From contig QEYB01000963.1 of NCBI GenBank assembly GCA_017562135.1, positions 868,001 through 932,000 of the forward strand: a stretch of 64,000 nucleotides of DNA. The letters are read 5' to 3'. Source of the DNA: Dipylidium caninum. Taxonomy: Eukaryota > Platyhelminthes > Cestoda > Cyclophyllidea > Dipylidiidae. A program made the translations under genes and the position numbers. Below are positions 1 to 13,239 of the stretch, piece after piece. Below the pieces are notes generated by a model. That model made no database searches. It saw only the letters and a program-made list of their open reading frames with translations, and was not told where the DNA came from. The first letter of the stretch is position 1; each line of letters starts with the position of its first letter.

Positions 1-489
1 GACATTCACTTCCCCTTACTTAATAGCTACAACTCGCCTCACGTTGCATTACCAGACCTCTCGGGTTCCGCCATTTTCTTTCGGAATCGGGGGTAAGGGG
101 CTTGTGGTGCGGGCGTGGGGCAGCGGAAGAAGAGCCGTTGCGGACAGTATGTTAGTCACATGCCAGATGCCCTGTTAATTAATAATTACACGGACCAACT
201 CACTGCGCATTTACCACCCTGTCTCAATCCTTCAGCCATAACGTGTGCCGCGACCATTGTTGGGTCACGACTCGACTTGAAATTAACAGTCCAATTTGGC
301 GCCCGTCATTCGATTTCACATCAACTAGTTTGCTGTCTTTCGCCAGTAGGAGCACTTGATTGTAAGCCTCAACCTTCCTCCACACTCATTTCTTAATTTG
401 TGCGGTCGTCTTAACAAACCTGGGGACAATTTCACCATGCAATAGGTAGTAGTATAACTCTTCCTAAACTCAATGCTTTGTCATGATAG

Positions 490-3400
490 GAAGAAAGCGC
501 CCAACATCTACAAGACCCTGAAAAATGCCAACGTGGATTGTATTGTTCTTGCAACCAAATGGTTCATTTGCCTATTTGCCGATGTTCTTCCAATTGAGGT
601 AAGTCCTAACTTTACCTCATTTTGTCCACGGATAGCCAACTCAAGTACACTACAGGGCATACATAAAACGGGCATACTTATCAAACCACACGTTATTATT
701 CCGTACACTCTCGCCACTGGCTTCGCAGAATTTTGTATCACCTTGATTATTCCACCCATCCTCGCGCGTCACAAATATGTGACACGCACAGTTTAAAGAC
801 CCATATAATCATCAGCGAGGAGCCGTTATTTGAACCAAGTAGGACACCTTTTTTTCCTCTTTCCTTTTGTCGGCAATAGCTAATCGTGCTCTGAGTTGAG
901 CTAGAGGTTGACAAACCTTATCTCCTAAGAATTGTCATTATTAGTGTACCGCGTACAGATGGCAAAGTAATTCGGAGCATAATTCCCCCATAAATTAGGC
1001 GTAGTGTGATTTTTGGGCACTCACTGTGAAAGGTGGGGAAGGGAGTTGGGGGTGGGGTGTGGATTGGGTGTGCCCTTAAATGAAACTTACTTCTGTCCAG
1101 GGCGTTGATCAATCACAAAGTCTGTGCCAAAAACCTCTTTTAGCGGGTTTCTTCATCCTTTTCTTTTAAATTCAGCGCTTTAACATTTCACTAAATGTAC
1201 TTTCTAGGTCTATAGATCATTATGAGCGATGATAACGTCTGACATCATTAGGAAAGAAAAAAGACTTTAGAAAATAAAGCAATCAGTTGTGAAATTTCCT
1301 TTGTCCTCCACTAAGCGTGGCGATTGAAAGTGAAATTGTCAAAGTTCCACTTGGAATCTCGACTGATTGATGGTTAGTGTGTGGTTCGTGTAAGACTTGT
1401 CATTCCTTCTGGTCCGAGGCATTTCCACGTAACTGAGGCCAACCGTTAATATATCTGGCGGGATCGAGTCTTTTTCACCCACATCCGAGTTAGTGGAGGT
1501 GATGTAGATAAGGGTTGGCCCTTTTTGTATACCTGCCCCTTCTGCTATTCATTTTCGGCATTTTTTGGCTCACGAAATTTCTCACTTACAAAACAGAGGC
1601 AGCCGCACACTACTTATATCATTAGCTAGTAGACGATAATCGGAACATCCTATTTCACCAATTTTACTATAGGTCCAAGTAAAAATGTGAAAAAAACGGA
1701 CTTCTGTTTCTGACTATCTTGAGACATTAATGATCGGAACGAATGACACTTTAAAGTGCACACCAAACCTGTAATGCGGTGGTTCCAATTCAACTTCCTA
1801 TTTTTTGTGAATTGTGACGTAACTCATTCGTACCATAATACCTTCTATTCTCCTCAAGGCTTTGATTGTTCGGCATGAACCTAATTACGTGAATCGACAT
1901 TTTCATTATTACCAGTGAAATTGTCAAATGCCTGAGTATGCATTAGTTACTTGATGTGCGTTTGTACGTGCAAAACTGACGCTTCAGGCGAAAGCACAAG
2001 AAAGGCGGCTTCAGTGACCCCTCCAATTCTTCCTCACTGTTGGGGTGTAAAGGTCGCTCTTTCACGAACCGATACATCAAACATGACGTCCTCCAGCTGG
2101 TGATAGTATCAACGGAGACCTCAACACTGAAAGCAAGCTCCAGACCTCTACGTTGAATAAAACGACAAGTTGACTCTGCTCATTAAAGGCACTGTTAACT
2201 AGCTATCGTCGTTTGACATTGACTCCACTGGATAGGGTAGTCTAGATGCCCCTCCTCTTCAATGTCATTTGAGGCCTTTTCCCCGAAAGGCGTGATGGTT
2301 AAGTGCGTTGGAACATTGCACTGCCTCAAAACCTTGGGCCTGACAACAGAATGACTGTTTCCAGGATTGCCGTCGACTTTTGTTTACACGGAAGAGCAGT
2401 TCTTTGTGAAATCTGAAGGCAGGTGGAGACGAGGAGACAGTAGGGGGTGAGATGATCCGCGTGGCAGGAACTTTCAGGCGGGGTGAATATTACCGCTAGG
2501 GGGGGGGGAGGGGAGGGGAGGGGGTGTGTTTGACAGGCGCGTAATTGCAAGAGATTAGTTTGGAATGTTGAGCAGCAGTGCCACTGATGCTCGGGAGAGC
2601 GTAAAGGGAAGAGAGTTATGTGACGTCGGATGAAGAGGTGTCTAAGTGTTGTCTCTTCCGTCCCCGCCTTCCTTCGTGTTGGAGAGATGGGGTTTAGTGG
2701 GATTGTCAGCTGGTGGAAATACGATGCGTCGGTGAGGATAGCAGTTACACACCAAAGCTGGTGGGGTATGTCAGGGACCGTAGGCCTCCAAATGCCGTGC
2801 CAATTCGCCCTCAATCAGTCGTGAAAATGAAACGAAGTGGAAGAAAAAGACAGCGTCAGTGTGTTTACTTGAATGAAGTGTGCTGAAATATGGCTGGATA
2901 TGGAGAATGCACGTTTGTGGCTCGTAGAAGTGGGCCTGAGACGGCGTGGTGAGGTTTTACACCGCACCACTCGAAGTAGAACGTCGGTCATCTTAGCCTT
3001 TCCTTGCTCATTGCTCTACCGACCTGAACACCTTTCTTTTTTATCTCTGCCGACGTTGAAATGTGCTCTCAGCCGAGAATTATTTTATTTTTTCATCAAT
3101 AACGAGCTAGGTTTCATTTTAAAACCGCCCAGTTGCCTTCTTCGTTGTAATAAAAAACGGTTCATGGATTGGTTGTGTACGACTGCACTTTCCCACCCTA
3201 CTGCCATTCATTTATAATGGTACAATTTCAGCATATCGTCAGAATATCGTTGTTGGCACCCCGTCTGAATTGAATTTATGATGGGCATTTCTTCGTCACA
3301 GGCCAAACCCATCCCCGCTCAGACCAAGTTTGGGTTTTTCTTTTACAACACTGGAACAGAATTTTAAGCTAATGCGGAAGTAGCTACACTTGATTTCAAG

Positions 3401-5016
3401 AGTGGTAGCCCGGATGACAAGGCTCGCCCCGACACGACTATTTCGGCACCTTGGCAGCGCCTTCAACCCGCCAGTGTTTTTCTTTGTTGGTGCTTGCACT
3501 GGCTAAATTTAAATTCTTAAAATAAGTCCTGTTTAAGACTCTCCATGGATTAGAAGAGGAACACGGCCGCCTGATCGTTCATCTCAGCCAGAGATGGCTT
3601 ATGAAAGAAAACGTAATGGCCGTTAACCTGTCTGGTCAAAGTTTATTAATCGGTTCCCCTGGATTCTCCGCATGACACCAAAATTCGCCTGAAACAATTT
3701 CTCTACCAGAAAGCTGTGAAACTACCACCAGACACCCTCTAATCAGGCTTCGCCAAACTTACATTTGTAGACTGTTTTGCGGATATTTGACTGTCTTTTC
3801 TACGAGGGTGACAAAATCCTCTTCCGCGCCTGCATAGCTCTCACGAAGCTCCACACCAAGGAGATACTTTACTGTCAACAATTTCCTGATGTGGTGCTCA
3901 CCTTCCGCGACATTACCCAGAATAAGCAGACTCTCTACTGTCATGAATTCCTCAAGGTAAACAGTCCCCGCGTGCGAATAATCATCCAAGACTTCTTAGA
4001 ATCCCAACTCCCTGATTCCAGCTCTCCCGCCTTTACGATGCTGTTAAATCATCAGGCCTAGAGAACATGAGTTTCTGGGGACACGGGACCAAGATGCAAT
4101 CTGTTCTAGCTCAGTTGTTGCGCACTTTCTAAGGCCCCCAACTGTGTGTGTGTTAACCTCACACACAAATCAAATCACCGAGGCAGCACAGGTGATTAAT
4201 CACGCTATCGACAAATAATAATGTACTGAACCCCCGCGCCAAAGTTGGAGATTCGAATGGGTCCAATCATGGGTTTCTATTCCCAAGAGGAATTTGGCAC
4301 CACTGTCCAAATGTAGTCTTACTTCTCTACCATTTATCATGGATCAAAGTCCCCTAAGACAAAGGGCAGGAACCAGAATGACTTGACCGGTTTGGTGCAG
4401 CTGAGCTACATCTGGCACCCACCTCACCGTCGCGCATGTGCGACGGCCGTGGCCATTTCCTGCTTTCTCAAATATCACAGCAAATTATTTTTACTAAAAT
4501 TTAAGTATGTTGCAAATGACTACTATAAGACAACAGAACGCGAGTACACACTACGCCATCTACTCTGACTATGCTCTTGGCCGATATTGGCAGATGTGAG
4601 CATGAGGGAATTCAAAATCTTTTGCGATATGATGTAATTTAAGATGTCTTCAACCGTACATCAGATCTTTAGTGCACATCTGTCCTTTGCCGTTGCAGGC
4701 GATGTTCACCCTCCCCGGTTCCTTGCCACGTTCTCTGATCCGCAAATTACGAATCAAATGCCTCCAACAAGTCCGAATCACACTGGACGAATTGGATGAA
4801 CAGGAACGAAAGTATCGTGAACGGATGTCCAGACAAACTCAGGAGTACTACAAGGAACAGACGCAAGATGAAGAGCAGCCGACTAATGATTCCTACACCG
4901 ATGATGATGAAGATAATGACACCGAAAATAAAACGCCAAATCCCCAACATCATGTGGACGACGTGGAATCTTCGCCACTCCCAACTGTCTCAGTGAGTCA
5001 TAGCAACGGAAAATGA
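490..5016 (+). CDS. GRTP1: GRTP1-like TBC-domain Rab GTPase-activating protein, last three exons (5' partial)
   Basis: Three exons in one phase-0 chain: about 490-598, 3771-3956 and 4699-5016 (TGA stop). The donors are GTAAGT and GTAA; the acceptors are TTTGTAG and GTTGCAG. The product is the C-terminal half of a TBC domain, which speeds GTP hydrolysis on Rab proteins in membrane traffic. Visible hallmarks are WFICLFADVLPIE at the end of the first exon, running directly into TVLRIFDCLFYEGDKILFR in the second, the pattern of growth-hormone-regulated TBC protein 1. The third exon has the GRTP1-style PGSL segment, then a charged, acidic tail (D/E-rich, then Q/S/P) of about 75 residues that is longer than in vertebrate GRTP1. 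The catalytic Arg and Gln fingers of TBC domains lie in earlier exons, left of the window. The left edge of the first exon is uncertain: AG at 488-489 or 492-493. Confidence 0.82.
599..3770 (+). other. Large intron of the GRTP1-like gene
   Basis: GT-AG intron of 3.2 kb between two in-frame TBC exons. It contains a G-run at 2499-2525 and several open frames without recognisable protein content. I see no nested gene. Confidence 0.7.
2499..2525 (+). repeat. G-run tract, possible G-quadruplex
   Basis: An uninterrupted run of about nine G is followed by three further GGGG runs separated by single A. Four or more G-runs with one-base loops fit the G-quadruplex pattern. It lies in the first visible intron of the GRTP1-like gene. 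The reading of function is inference. Confidence 0.55.
3957..4698 (+). other. Last intron of the GRTP1-like gene
   Basis: GT-AG intron of 742 bases in phase 0. It holds a short GT/AC inverted repeat near 4144-4168 and no recognisable gene. Confidence 0.7.
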
Positions 5017-5371
5017 CAACCCACAGGGTGAAATACTCCCAATTTTTGGTTCTTTACTTCTCCTGTTCTTCTTCCCTCCCTCTACTTTCGGTGTTTTCCT
5101 CCGACAGTGTAAAAATCTCCGTCCCGCTACATAACCCCTCTGTGAAATTGTATTTCGGTCAGGCCTACCCTTATTTGTTGTGTTAATTTGGGAATTAAGA
5201 TCTCTCTTCCTCCAAATTACTCCCGTTTGCATCCTCATGGGCGTCAAAATAGCTGTAAAAAATAGCAGACAATGTGTGATAGATTTCCCTCATAAATGGG
5301 TTAGGAACGTCCCAGTCGACGGATGAAACGTTTGAAAAAACACTGACAAAAACAAGCGAGAGAATGGTATT
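5017..5371. other. Shared 3' intergenic segment between converging genes
   Basis: The 355 bases between the stop codon of the GRTP1-like gene and that of WDR5 must hold both 3' UTRs. I found no perfect AATAAA on either strand, so polyadenylation sites cannot be placed. The two 3' UTRs may overlap. Confidence 0.6.
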
Positions 5372-6629
<1,258 letters not shown>

Positions 6630-6665
6630 CTAAAGGGAGAAATCCAAAATTAAACCCGCTCAAAC

Positions 6666-6677
6666 ATTGAATTCCAT
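6666..6677 (-). CDS. WDR5: Candidate initiating exon of WDR5
   Basis: On the minus strand an ATG at 6677 reads Met-Glu-Phe-Asn and meets a GTTTGA donor at 6665. The next acceptor is at 6630, giving a 36-base intron in phase 0, a size typical of this gene. An in-frame upstream ATG would add 16 residues. The donor is weak and N-termini of WDR5 are not conserved, so this is a guess; the true first exon may lie further upstream. Confidence 0.3.
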
Positions 6678-9600
6678 GTCAGGATACAGAGAACGAGTTC
6701 CACTATGCCAATAATGGCACGTCATATAAGAGAACACAGAAATGCCGCAATAAACTCAATGAGTGTAATTAAGCTGCAAGACACAAATAAATGCAAAGCA
6801 CAAGTTCAAGTTATGAAAGTGGATGTGCGAGACAAAACTAGTACTAGGTATTTATGGCAGCCGAGAATCGCAGAAGTACCGTCTGTGACTGTGAGCAAAC
6901 GACGACAAATGTGGAAATGAAAACCAGTAATCAAAAAGGAAAAAATTAATAAAACTAAAACATAACATGTTAGAAAAGGTGAAAGTAATGGTGACGCGTG
7001 TATTGGATTCATTAAAGGAGAAAATCTATCGATTTCGAAAAATCCGTTGCCCAGACGTAGCACTCAGGCATCATTGGCCATTCGTCGACAGTTAATAACG
7101 TTCAAGGACGTTTGATGCTTAAAACAACAAAAGGGGATTTGAGCACTCGCAATTTTAAGCAATATTTAAGCCGGCTGAAAGTGTTTTCAACACCTGCCTT
7201 TCAACAAGATACTAATGTGACTAATTTTAACAAGCACAGGTTTTAACATATTCTTGGGTACATAATTTAATTGAATTGCTGCAAATTTACCTGAAGGTAT
7301 TCTTGGGTCACGTAATTGATATTACAGTACACTCATTTTACGTCCTTGGTGGCCGAGTTTCGGTCGGGGTGCGGATGGAAGAGGATATTCATCCGCTACT
7401 TGACTATAAGCCTGGTCCAGATTTTAGGTTCAAGTACGAAAGATCAAAAACAGTGCCTTGCTTAATCAAGTACTAAAAGTGTTAGTTTTTTGAACCCCGC
7501 TTTACACAGACCACTCTATTCCCTTAAGTTGCCTTCAACGAACTAACAATTAATTTACTCGCACGTAACAAGAGTATACGATTTAGAATTTAGCATGAGG
7601 ATGTTTCCTCGAATGCATTTTGAACTTCCTAGCCATCAAGTGACTTACTTTTGGCTCTCACAGTCCGTTTTATATATTTTATTTGTATCCGTCGCGTGAT
7701 CCGGATACAAGGAAAATAATGTTGAGGAAATTCATAGGCCGGGAGGAGAGAAGTAAATAATTTGTTGTCCAAATCTTCGTCTTTCACGCTTTTCAAGCGA
7801 TTTTACTAAAATGCTTCAGTAGCCAGCTCATATTTATTGCTCATTTTTGACTAGTCAACAGGACCAATTCCACTAACGGATTGCATATAGTGCAGTAAGT
7901 TTTTGTGAATTTGACAAACCCAACCACTAACAGTTTCCTTTTTCTTAATCCTTAATATCATAGATTCAGGTTTCATTTACTGTAGCTCAATGGCGTATTT
8001 CAGACAAAAAGTCTCATCCTTGAAAAAATAACTGTTTATAGCTTGTATTATATTCGTAATAGTCATTTGTAAACAAATGGCATCTGATTTTATCTACGAC
8101 TATTTATTCAGGCACTAAGCTCACCAGTATTTTCCACAAATCTACACTGCCTGCATCCTAATTTCAAGGCTTTTCTCTTTTATCAATACGCCTGGGAAAA
8201 GAGTGCTTCAAAAAGTATTTCGGCTAGACTACTTCTGCGTACATTTATCCAATAAAAAGACAGGAGATAAGTTTAGGCCGATTACAGAATAATACAAATC
8301 ACTTACATTAAGTCACTTATATTGTTTCTCATGTTCAATTATCTGCCTTTATTTGAGAATGTTTATAGAGTCGTACTATAGAATTTGGCAATAACACTAT
8401 TGCGCGAAACAAATAGCCTCACCGACAGCCCCATTGAAGACACTTGCCTTCTTATTATACCTCCAACTGCCTCTTCTCCTGTCCTCCACGGGTTCAAGGC
8501 AAGTTGGACTACTTGTAAGCTGTATTTCGGGCCGAAAGCTATCCTCACTCATGTGTCTGACACCGCCTTTCATCCGCCGAACGGATGGAACTGAGTGGCT
8601 ATCGCGTGTCTCACGAAATTAACTCTGTCACTGCTCCATTTTGCAGTTCTAAGAATAACTCGTAGTCTATATGTTAATTAAATGTCGCCAGGCAGTTAAA
8701 ATGTTTTTGTAGAAACTTCGAAAGTGCGAGAGCGGTGATGGCAATAACTTGTGGAAGAGTAAGGCATTTCCTTGCTACCCCCTAATTGTCCTTTCCTTCC
8801 GTCTTACTGACAGGTAGTTGTCAGAGAAAACGGTCAAGTAAATCCTGCCCCTTTGAGTGAGTACCCTATTTAATGGCGTCTAGCCATCACAACTAAACCA
8901 CTTCCCAACAATGTTTGTTACATGCACTATCACATGCATTAAACGTACCTGGCGCTTTTTTTCCCAAGATTACAATAATATAAACTACAATTCGTTGCAC
9001 TATTGCGCGATGGAGTTTTTTAATGCTGACTTTAAAGGTAGGCGTTGCCCTGAAATATTGCCACTACTTTTGGCTTTTATGGTCTCGGGTGCATGGCATT
9101 GTAGTGAAACTTTATTAATGCGGTTACTCGCCTTCCACCCCGGCGTGACCTATTAAGAGGCGGAACGGAGAATTGGAACACATCTGTCTATTACCATTGT
9201 GTTAAGGTGAGGCGCTTCCAGAGGAGAATAAGTCACCACTAATTCACCATTTTTCACGATGGTTGCAATCAAGAACGGTATAAACGGGGAGACCGTGGGA
9301 GTTAGTGCTATTCAGAATCCGGTGTATTCACTGAAAAAGGTCATACATTCGTTCATAAACCACTCGGAACAACAGAGCGTGGTCGTAAAATTTGGCAACA
9401 AGAAGAAAGGAATCTGGGTATCATTTGGCGCAGCTTAGGTAAATATACTACCGAGGCACACAAACGTGGTTGTAATTACCCAGACAATGCCTGTTTTCAT
9501 CAAAGAATTGAACCTAATATCTAATTCACGTAACACTAAAATACTGCGAGAAATTGCCACGTTAAACGAATCTGATGCGGTGTAACAAACAATTACAATA

Positions 9601-12160
9601 AGATAATGTAGAAAAAGACAATGACTGTAAGAAATGTTACAAATTCTGCTGTTTTAAATTCTCAACAAAATTGGGATAACATAGAGCAAGTTCTGAGCGT
9701 ACGATCGATGCTTTGTATTCAGCCTCCAAATAAATCCACAGTTTTTAAAACAAAATTATCTGTCCTCTGTAAATACGTGTCATAACTACTTTAAACGTCT
9801 AATATCCACTATAAAATGACATAGACAAGTATGGAAAAGGAAATAGGATTAATAAGATGAGATAATTCAGTTAGCGTAAATAATGTATTATTTAAGTAAT
9901 ATCATTCAGAGGCTACCAATGGAATAAAGGAGTCCAATTGATTTCTTCGACTTCACAACCCCACGTAGTCGTTCACAGAAGACATTTGCTTCTTTGGGGG
10001 CAAAAAGGCTAAGAAAATTGCAAAGAGCAGATTACGTGGGATGGGTAAACTTTGCCACGTAAGTGGAGTGTAAAGGAGATAGTGGGGAGCTGGCTATTTG
10101 TGGAGAAGGGATTTTTTTTCATCCCTAGGATTTTCATCAACTATTTCCCCATCCAGCTATATCACGGCTGACTGGTTTGTTCGCCTCAATGAAAACTTGG
10201 AAAAATTGATTATTTAAATAATCCCTGCTATTGAAAGTATCACTTCAGGAGTCGCTATGTCGCTGAGTCGTTTGGCCTTATGGTAATTTATTCTGCCATT
10301 AATTATGATTAAATGGAGAAAATGGTCACCACTTGCCAAAAAGTAGTCAAAGTGGTGTCTCAAAACCTTTTTCCTCTGCTTTACGATGCCCATAAGACCG
10401 AAATAACAGTCGTTACTTTTGAGAGAAAAAAAACAATCACATTCATAACAAAATTTATGCAAACTCAATGTCAATAAATGAGGGGGACTTTTAATCATTA
10501 AGATGACCTACAAAATATTTTCACAATCATCTTGCTTTTGAAAACTCTTAAATCGCACCGATAATTTACAGGTGCATACAAATAAATAAAATCTCTCCGT
10601 AGCAGCATGTTTTCAGGTTTTTTCTACACTTCCAGCGAGTTGATTTCGGAGTACTTTACACCTGAAATAGAAATGTACTCATCGTCGCCCAGGATAATTC
10701 GCATAATTAAGCTATTTTCGATAGCGATATATCGCTTCTCCTGTTTTAATTAACGATATGACCTTCCGATTTTGCAAATAATTCCGCTACTTTGCTTCTA
10801 ATACATTTATAAATCCAAAAGAGTCCATACTGTATGCCTTACGAGGTGCTTTTGCCCTTGATTCTCTTCCGAGTCAGAGGATAGCAGAGAATGAGTTGAA
10901 CTGGCTATCTGCCGTCGAGCATTCAGATCTCCCACCTTGTCCCTAATCTCCTATCAAGTTTCTTCACAAAGGCCCCAATAAGGCAAGTGGAAAGATACGC
11001 CGACTTTTTGTATAACATTCAAGTAGGCTTCTGTGGTCTCATTCATGACAGTGTGTAGCAAGGTTGACTTCTTCGTAGCGCCGATATCAATACATTTTGG
11101 ATAGACTGAGCAGGATAAATGGACCTTGGGAGTGAAACAAATAATTTCACTGTCCGGTGGGAAAGATGGTTGAGATCTTGAATATCCAGAGATCAGGAAG
11201 GGCTAGTCTCCAGCCACCTACACCTTGCTAATTCACAAAACAAAGTGGACATTTCACAAATTAGCTAATAAAAAGCCTTTCTCTCTGTATTCCTCTACTG
11301 TGAGGTAAATCCAGTACGGACAGGGTGTTGGGAAGGTGGGGGGTGTTACTTTATTTGTCGGAGAGAAACTTCTTTTTCATTTAGTTTCCTAACCATCCCT
11401 CCCAGTAATCTGCAAAACACATCTTAATGGACACCTACAGGTAATAGAAAGCGTGAGTATGCGTAGGATCCAGGGCACGGGTAGATTAACGTCGAATAGC
11501 ACGTACCTGCTCCTCCCCAGCCCCATCGTCAGCCCCTTCGCTTTTCGTGTGTCCAAATGCCCTAAAACGGAGGATAGGGTAATCAACTAATTAGAAATTA
11601 TCTGGGATGTGTAGCAGTCGGAAGGTGTTGGCGAAAGAAGCAACACCATTTGGTGTTTTGGCTGCAGCGTCGGATACAGAGGATGGAGGACACACAGAGG
11701 GCTGTTTGAGGGGTGGATTGAGTGGATGGTTGAGAGTGAATTGGTTTTAGACAAATTACTTGCCCTGGGTGAAGCCGCTGCCCTGACATTTTTGTGTGGT
11801 TCTCTTAGGCCACTGGTATGAAAACTTTTGGCTACGTTAAGAATTTTGTAGAGATGGAGACCATTGGCATACCCAATATTTTGGCATATGACACCCATTA
11901 ATTAATTATGCCCTCAACCGCGCATCGTGGGGCACAATCAACCGCCTTCAACAGCTCTTTGGGACTTGTGCCTCTGAGTCCAGGAGGGAAGGGAAGGGAT
12001 CGAGGAAGTGAAGAAAGTCAGAGTCTTCATCAATTATGTTTATAAACATCTCAGGTCTGTCGAAAAGTTGTTTTCGTTTTGGAAAACAGTATAATCCAAT
12101 TCTTTCTTTCCATTCATACACATCATTAAGTAATATGATGATATAATATAATACTATAAT
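6678..12160. other. Intergenic stretch without recognised genes
   Basis: AT-rich DNA upstream of WDR5 up to the first mariner copy. The open frames here are short, have no family signatures and no convincing splice context. The WDR5 promoter is expected in the first part but no clear element is visible. Confidence 0.5.
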
Positions 12161-13239
12161 TTTTGAAAAATGTTTCTCCCATTTATGCGGAAATTTAACT
12201 AGCGTTTGTCTAATATCTTCATTATTCTTGAGTTTTCCGCCCTTCAAAAACACTTATAACAACAAAAACGAGTGACAGTCTGAGGGTGGGCGCTGAATTC
12301 GGGAAATATGGTGAATACAGCCAAATTTCCCATCATAATTCGGCAATTTTGTGATGAGCCCTCACACAGCATGTGGACTGACATTAGCATGGTGCGGTAT
12401 GGTATCCCTCCTCTTCATCATCGTCGGCCTCTCTTGCTACACTACTGTCTTTAAATTATCTACTTGCTCACAATACTCAGGAGCTCACAAGGCATTGGTC
12501 CTCTAATGTCCCACCATATACGCCGAAAAATCCCCTTATTGCGAGTAAAATTTGCTGTAGAGGTGGGAGGTAGAAGGGCTATGTTCTCCAAATTCTGCTG
12601 TTTCACAATAGGTCTCTTTCCTTAAGACTCTTTCGCAGGCGATCCACCCTCCATCCCCAGTTATCATCCGGTACAAGAGGGGCTCGATCTTGTTGCCAGC
12701 AAGCAGAGATGTGCATATGACAACTCCACCGGCCAAATTCTTCTGAGCTAACTCATGTGGCGCTCACTTTGACTACTTCCATGCCGACCCTCTTCTCCGA
12801 ATATGGTCCGAAGTTGTTTGCTGAGCAGAATTGAGCCCTTCTGACAGGAGATATCATGTCGTCCGAAAAAGATCTTGCTCCAACATGGCCTTAACAACAT
12901 CGTCTTCGATCAAAGGTGGTCGCTCAAAAGGTGGCCTTTCAGACGGGTCTAAATCACCCGTTTCAAATTTCGTGAGTCTTTTCTGCCTATCTTATCAGAA
13001 ACTGTGCCTTCACCAAACACCATCAACAACTTTTTACGTACTTCTGTGGCATTTTTTCCTTGCTGAAATTCGTACAAAGTACAGTGGCCTAAATGAACTT
13101 TATCGGTAGCCATGGTTACACTACCGGTCCACACTTAAAACTAATGTGAATCAACTTTGTTTTGGTTAATTTGCTTTGTCAGTGTGTATACACTGAGCGA
13201 TAAAAATAATGAGCCCCAACATGAGCCAAATAAACATGT
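12161..13239 (-). mobile_element. Broken Mos1-like mariner transposon, copy 1
   Basis: About 1.08 kb on the minus strand. The transposase starts at an ATG at 13113 (MATDKVHLGHCTLYEFQQ), the classic N-terminus of Mos1-type mariner transposases. The frame breaks soon after: a stop follows KRVI, while the next frame continues as GDLDPSERPPFERPP and stops again after FRTT. Further down are the catalytic ITGDGGW segment, with the first catalytic Asp, and IRRIWWDIRGPMPCELL, the mariner WWD region. It cannot encode an active enzyme. The left half is nearly base-identical to copy 2 at 50758-51840. The outer end at 13239 is set by loss of similarity with that copy. I could not find a matching inverted repeat at the inner end, so true termini are uncertain. 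Confidence 0.88.

Noticed and set aside
2326..2814. 162-codon open frame on the minus strand
   Set aside because: It lies inside the GRTP1-like intron, is rich in Pro/Ser/Thr from the complement of the G-run, and matches no family or splice context.
11948..12253. 101-codon open frame on the minus strand
   Set aside because: Only its first part belongs to the mariner end (copy 1); the rest is flanking DNA without protein character.
12831..13109. 92-codon open frame antisense to mariner copy 1 (and its twin at 50888-51166)
   Set aside because: It is the shadow of the transposase on the opposite strand; its conservation simply reflects the identical copies.
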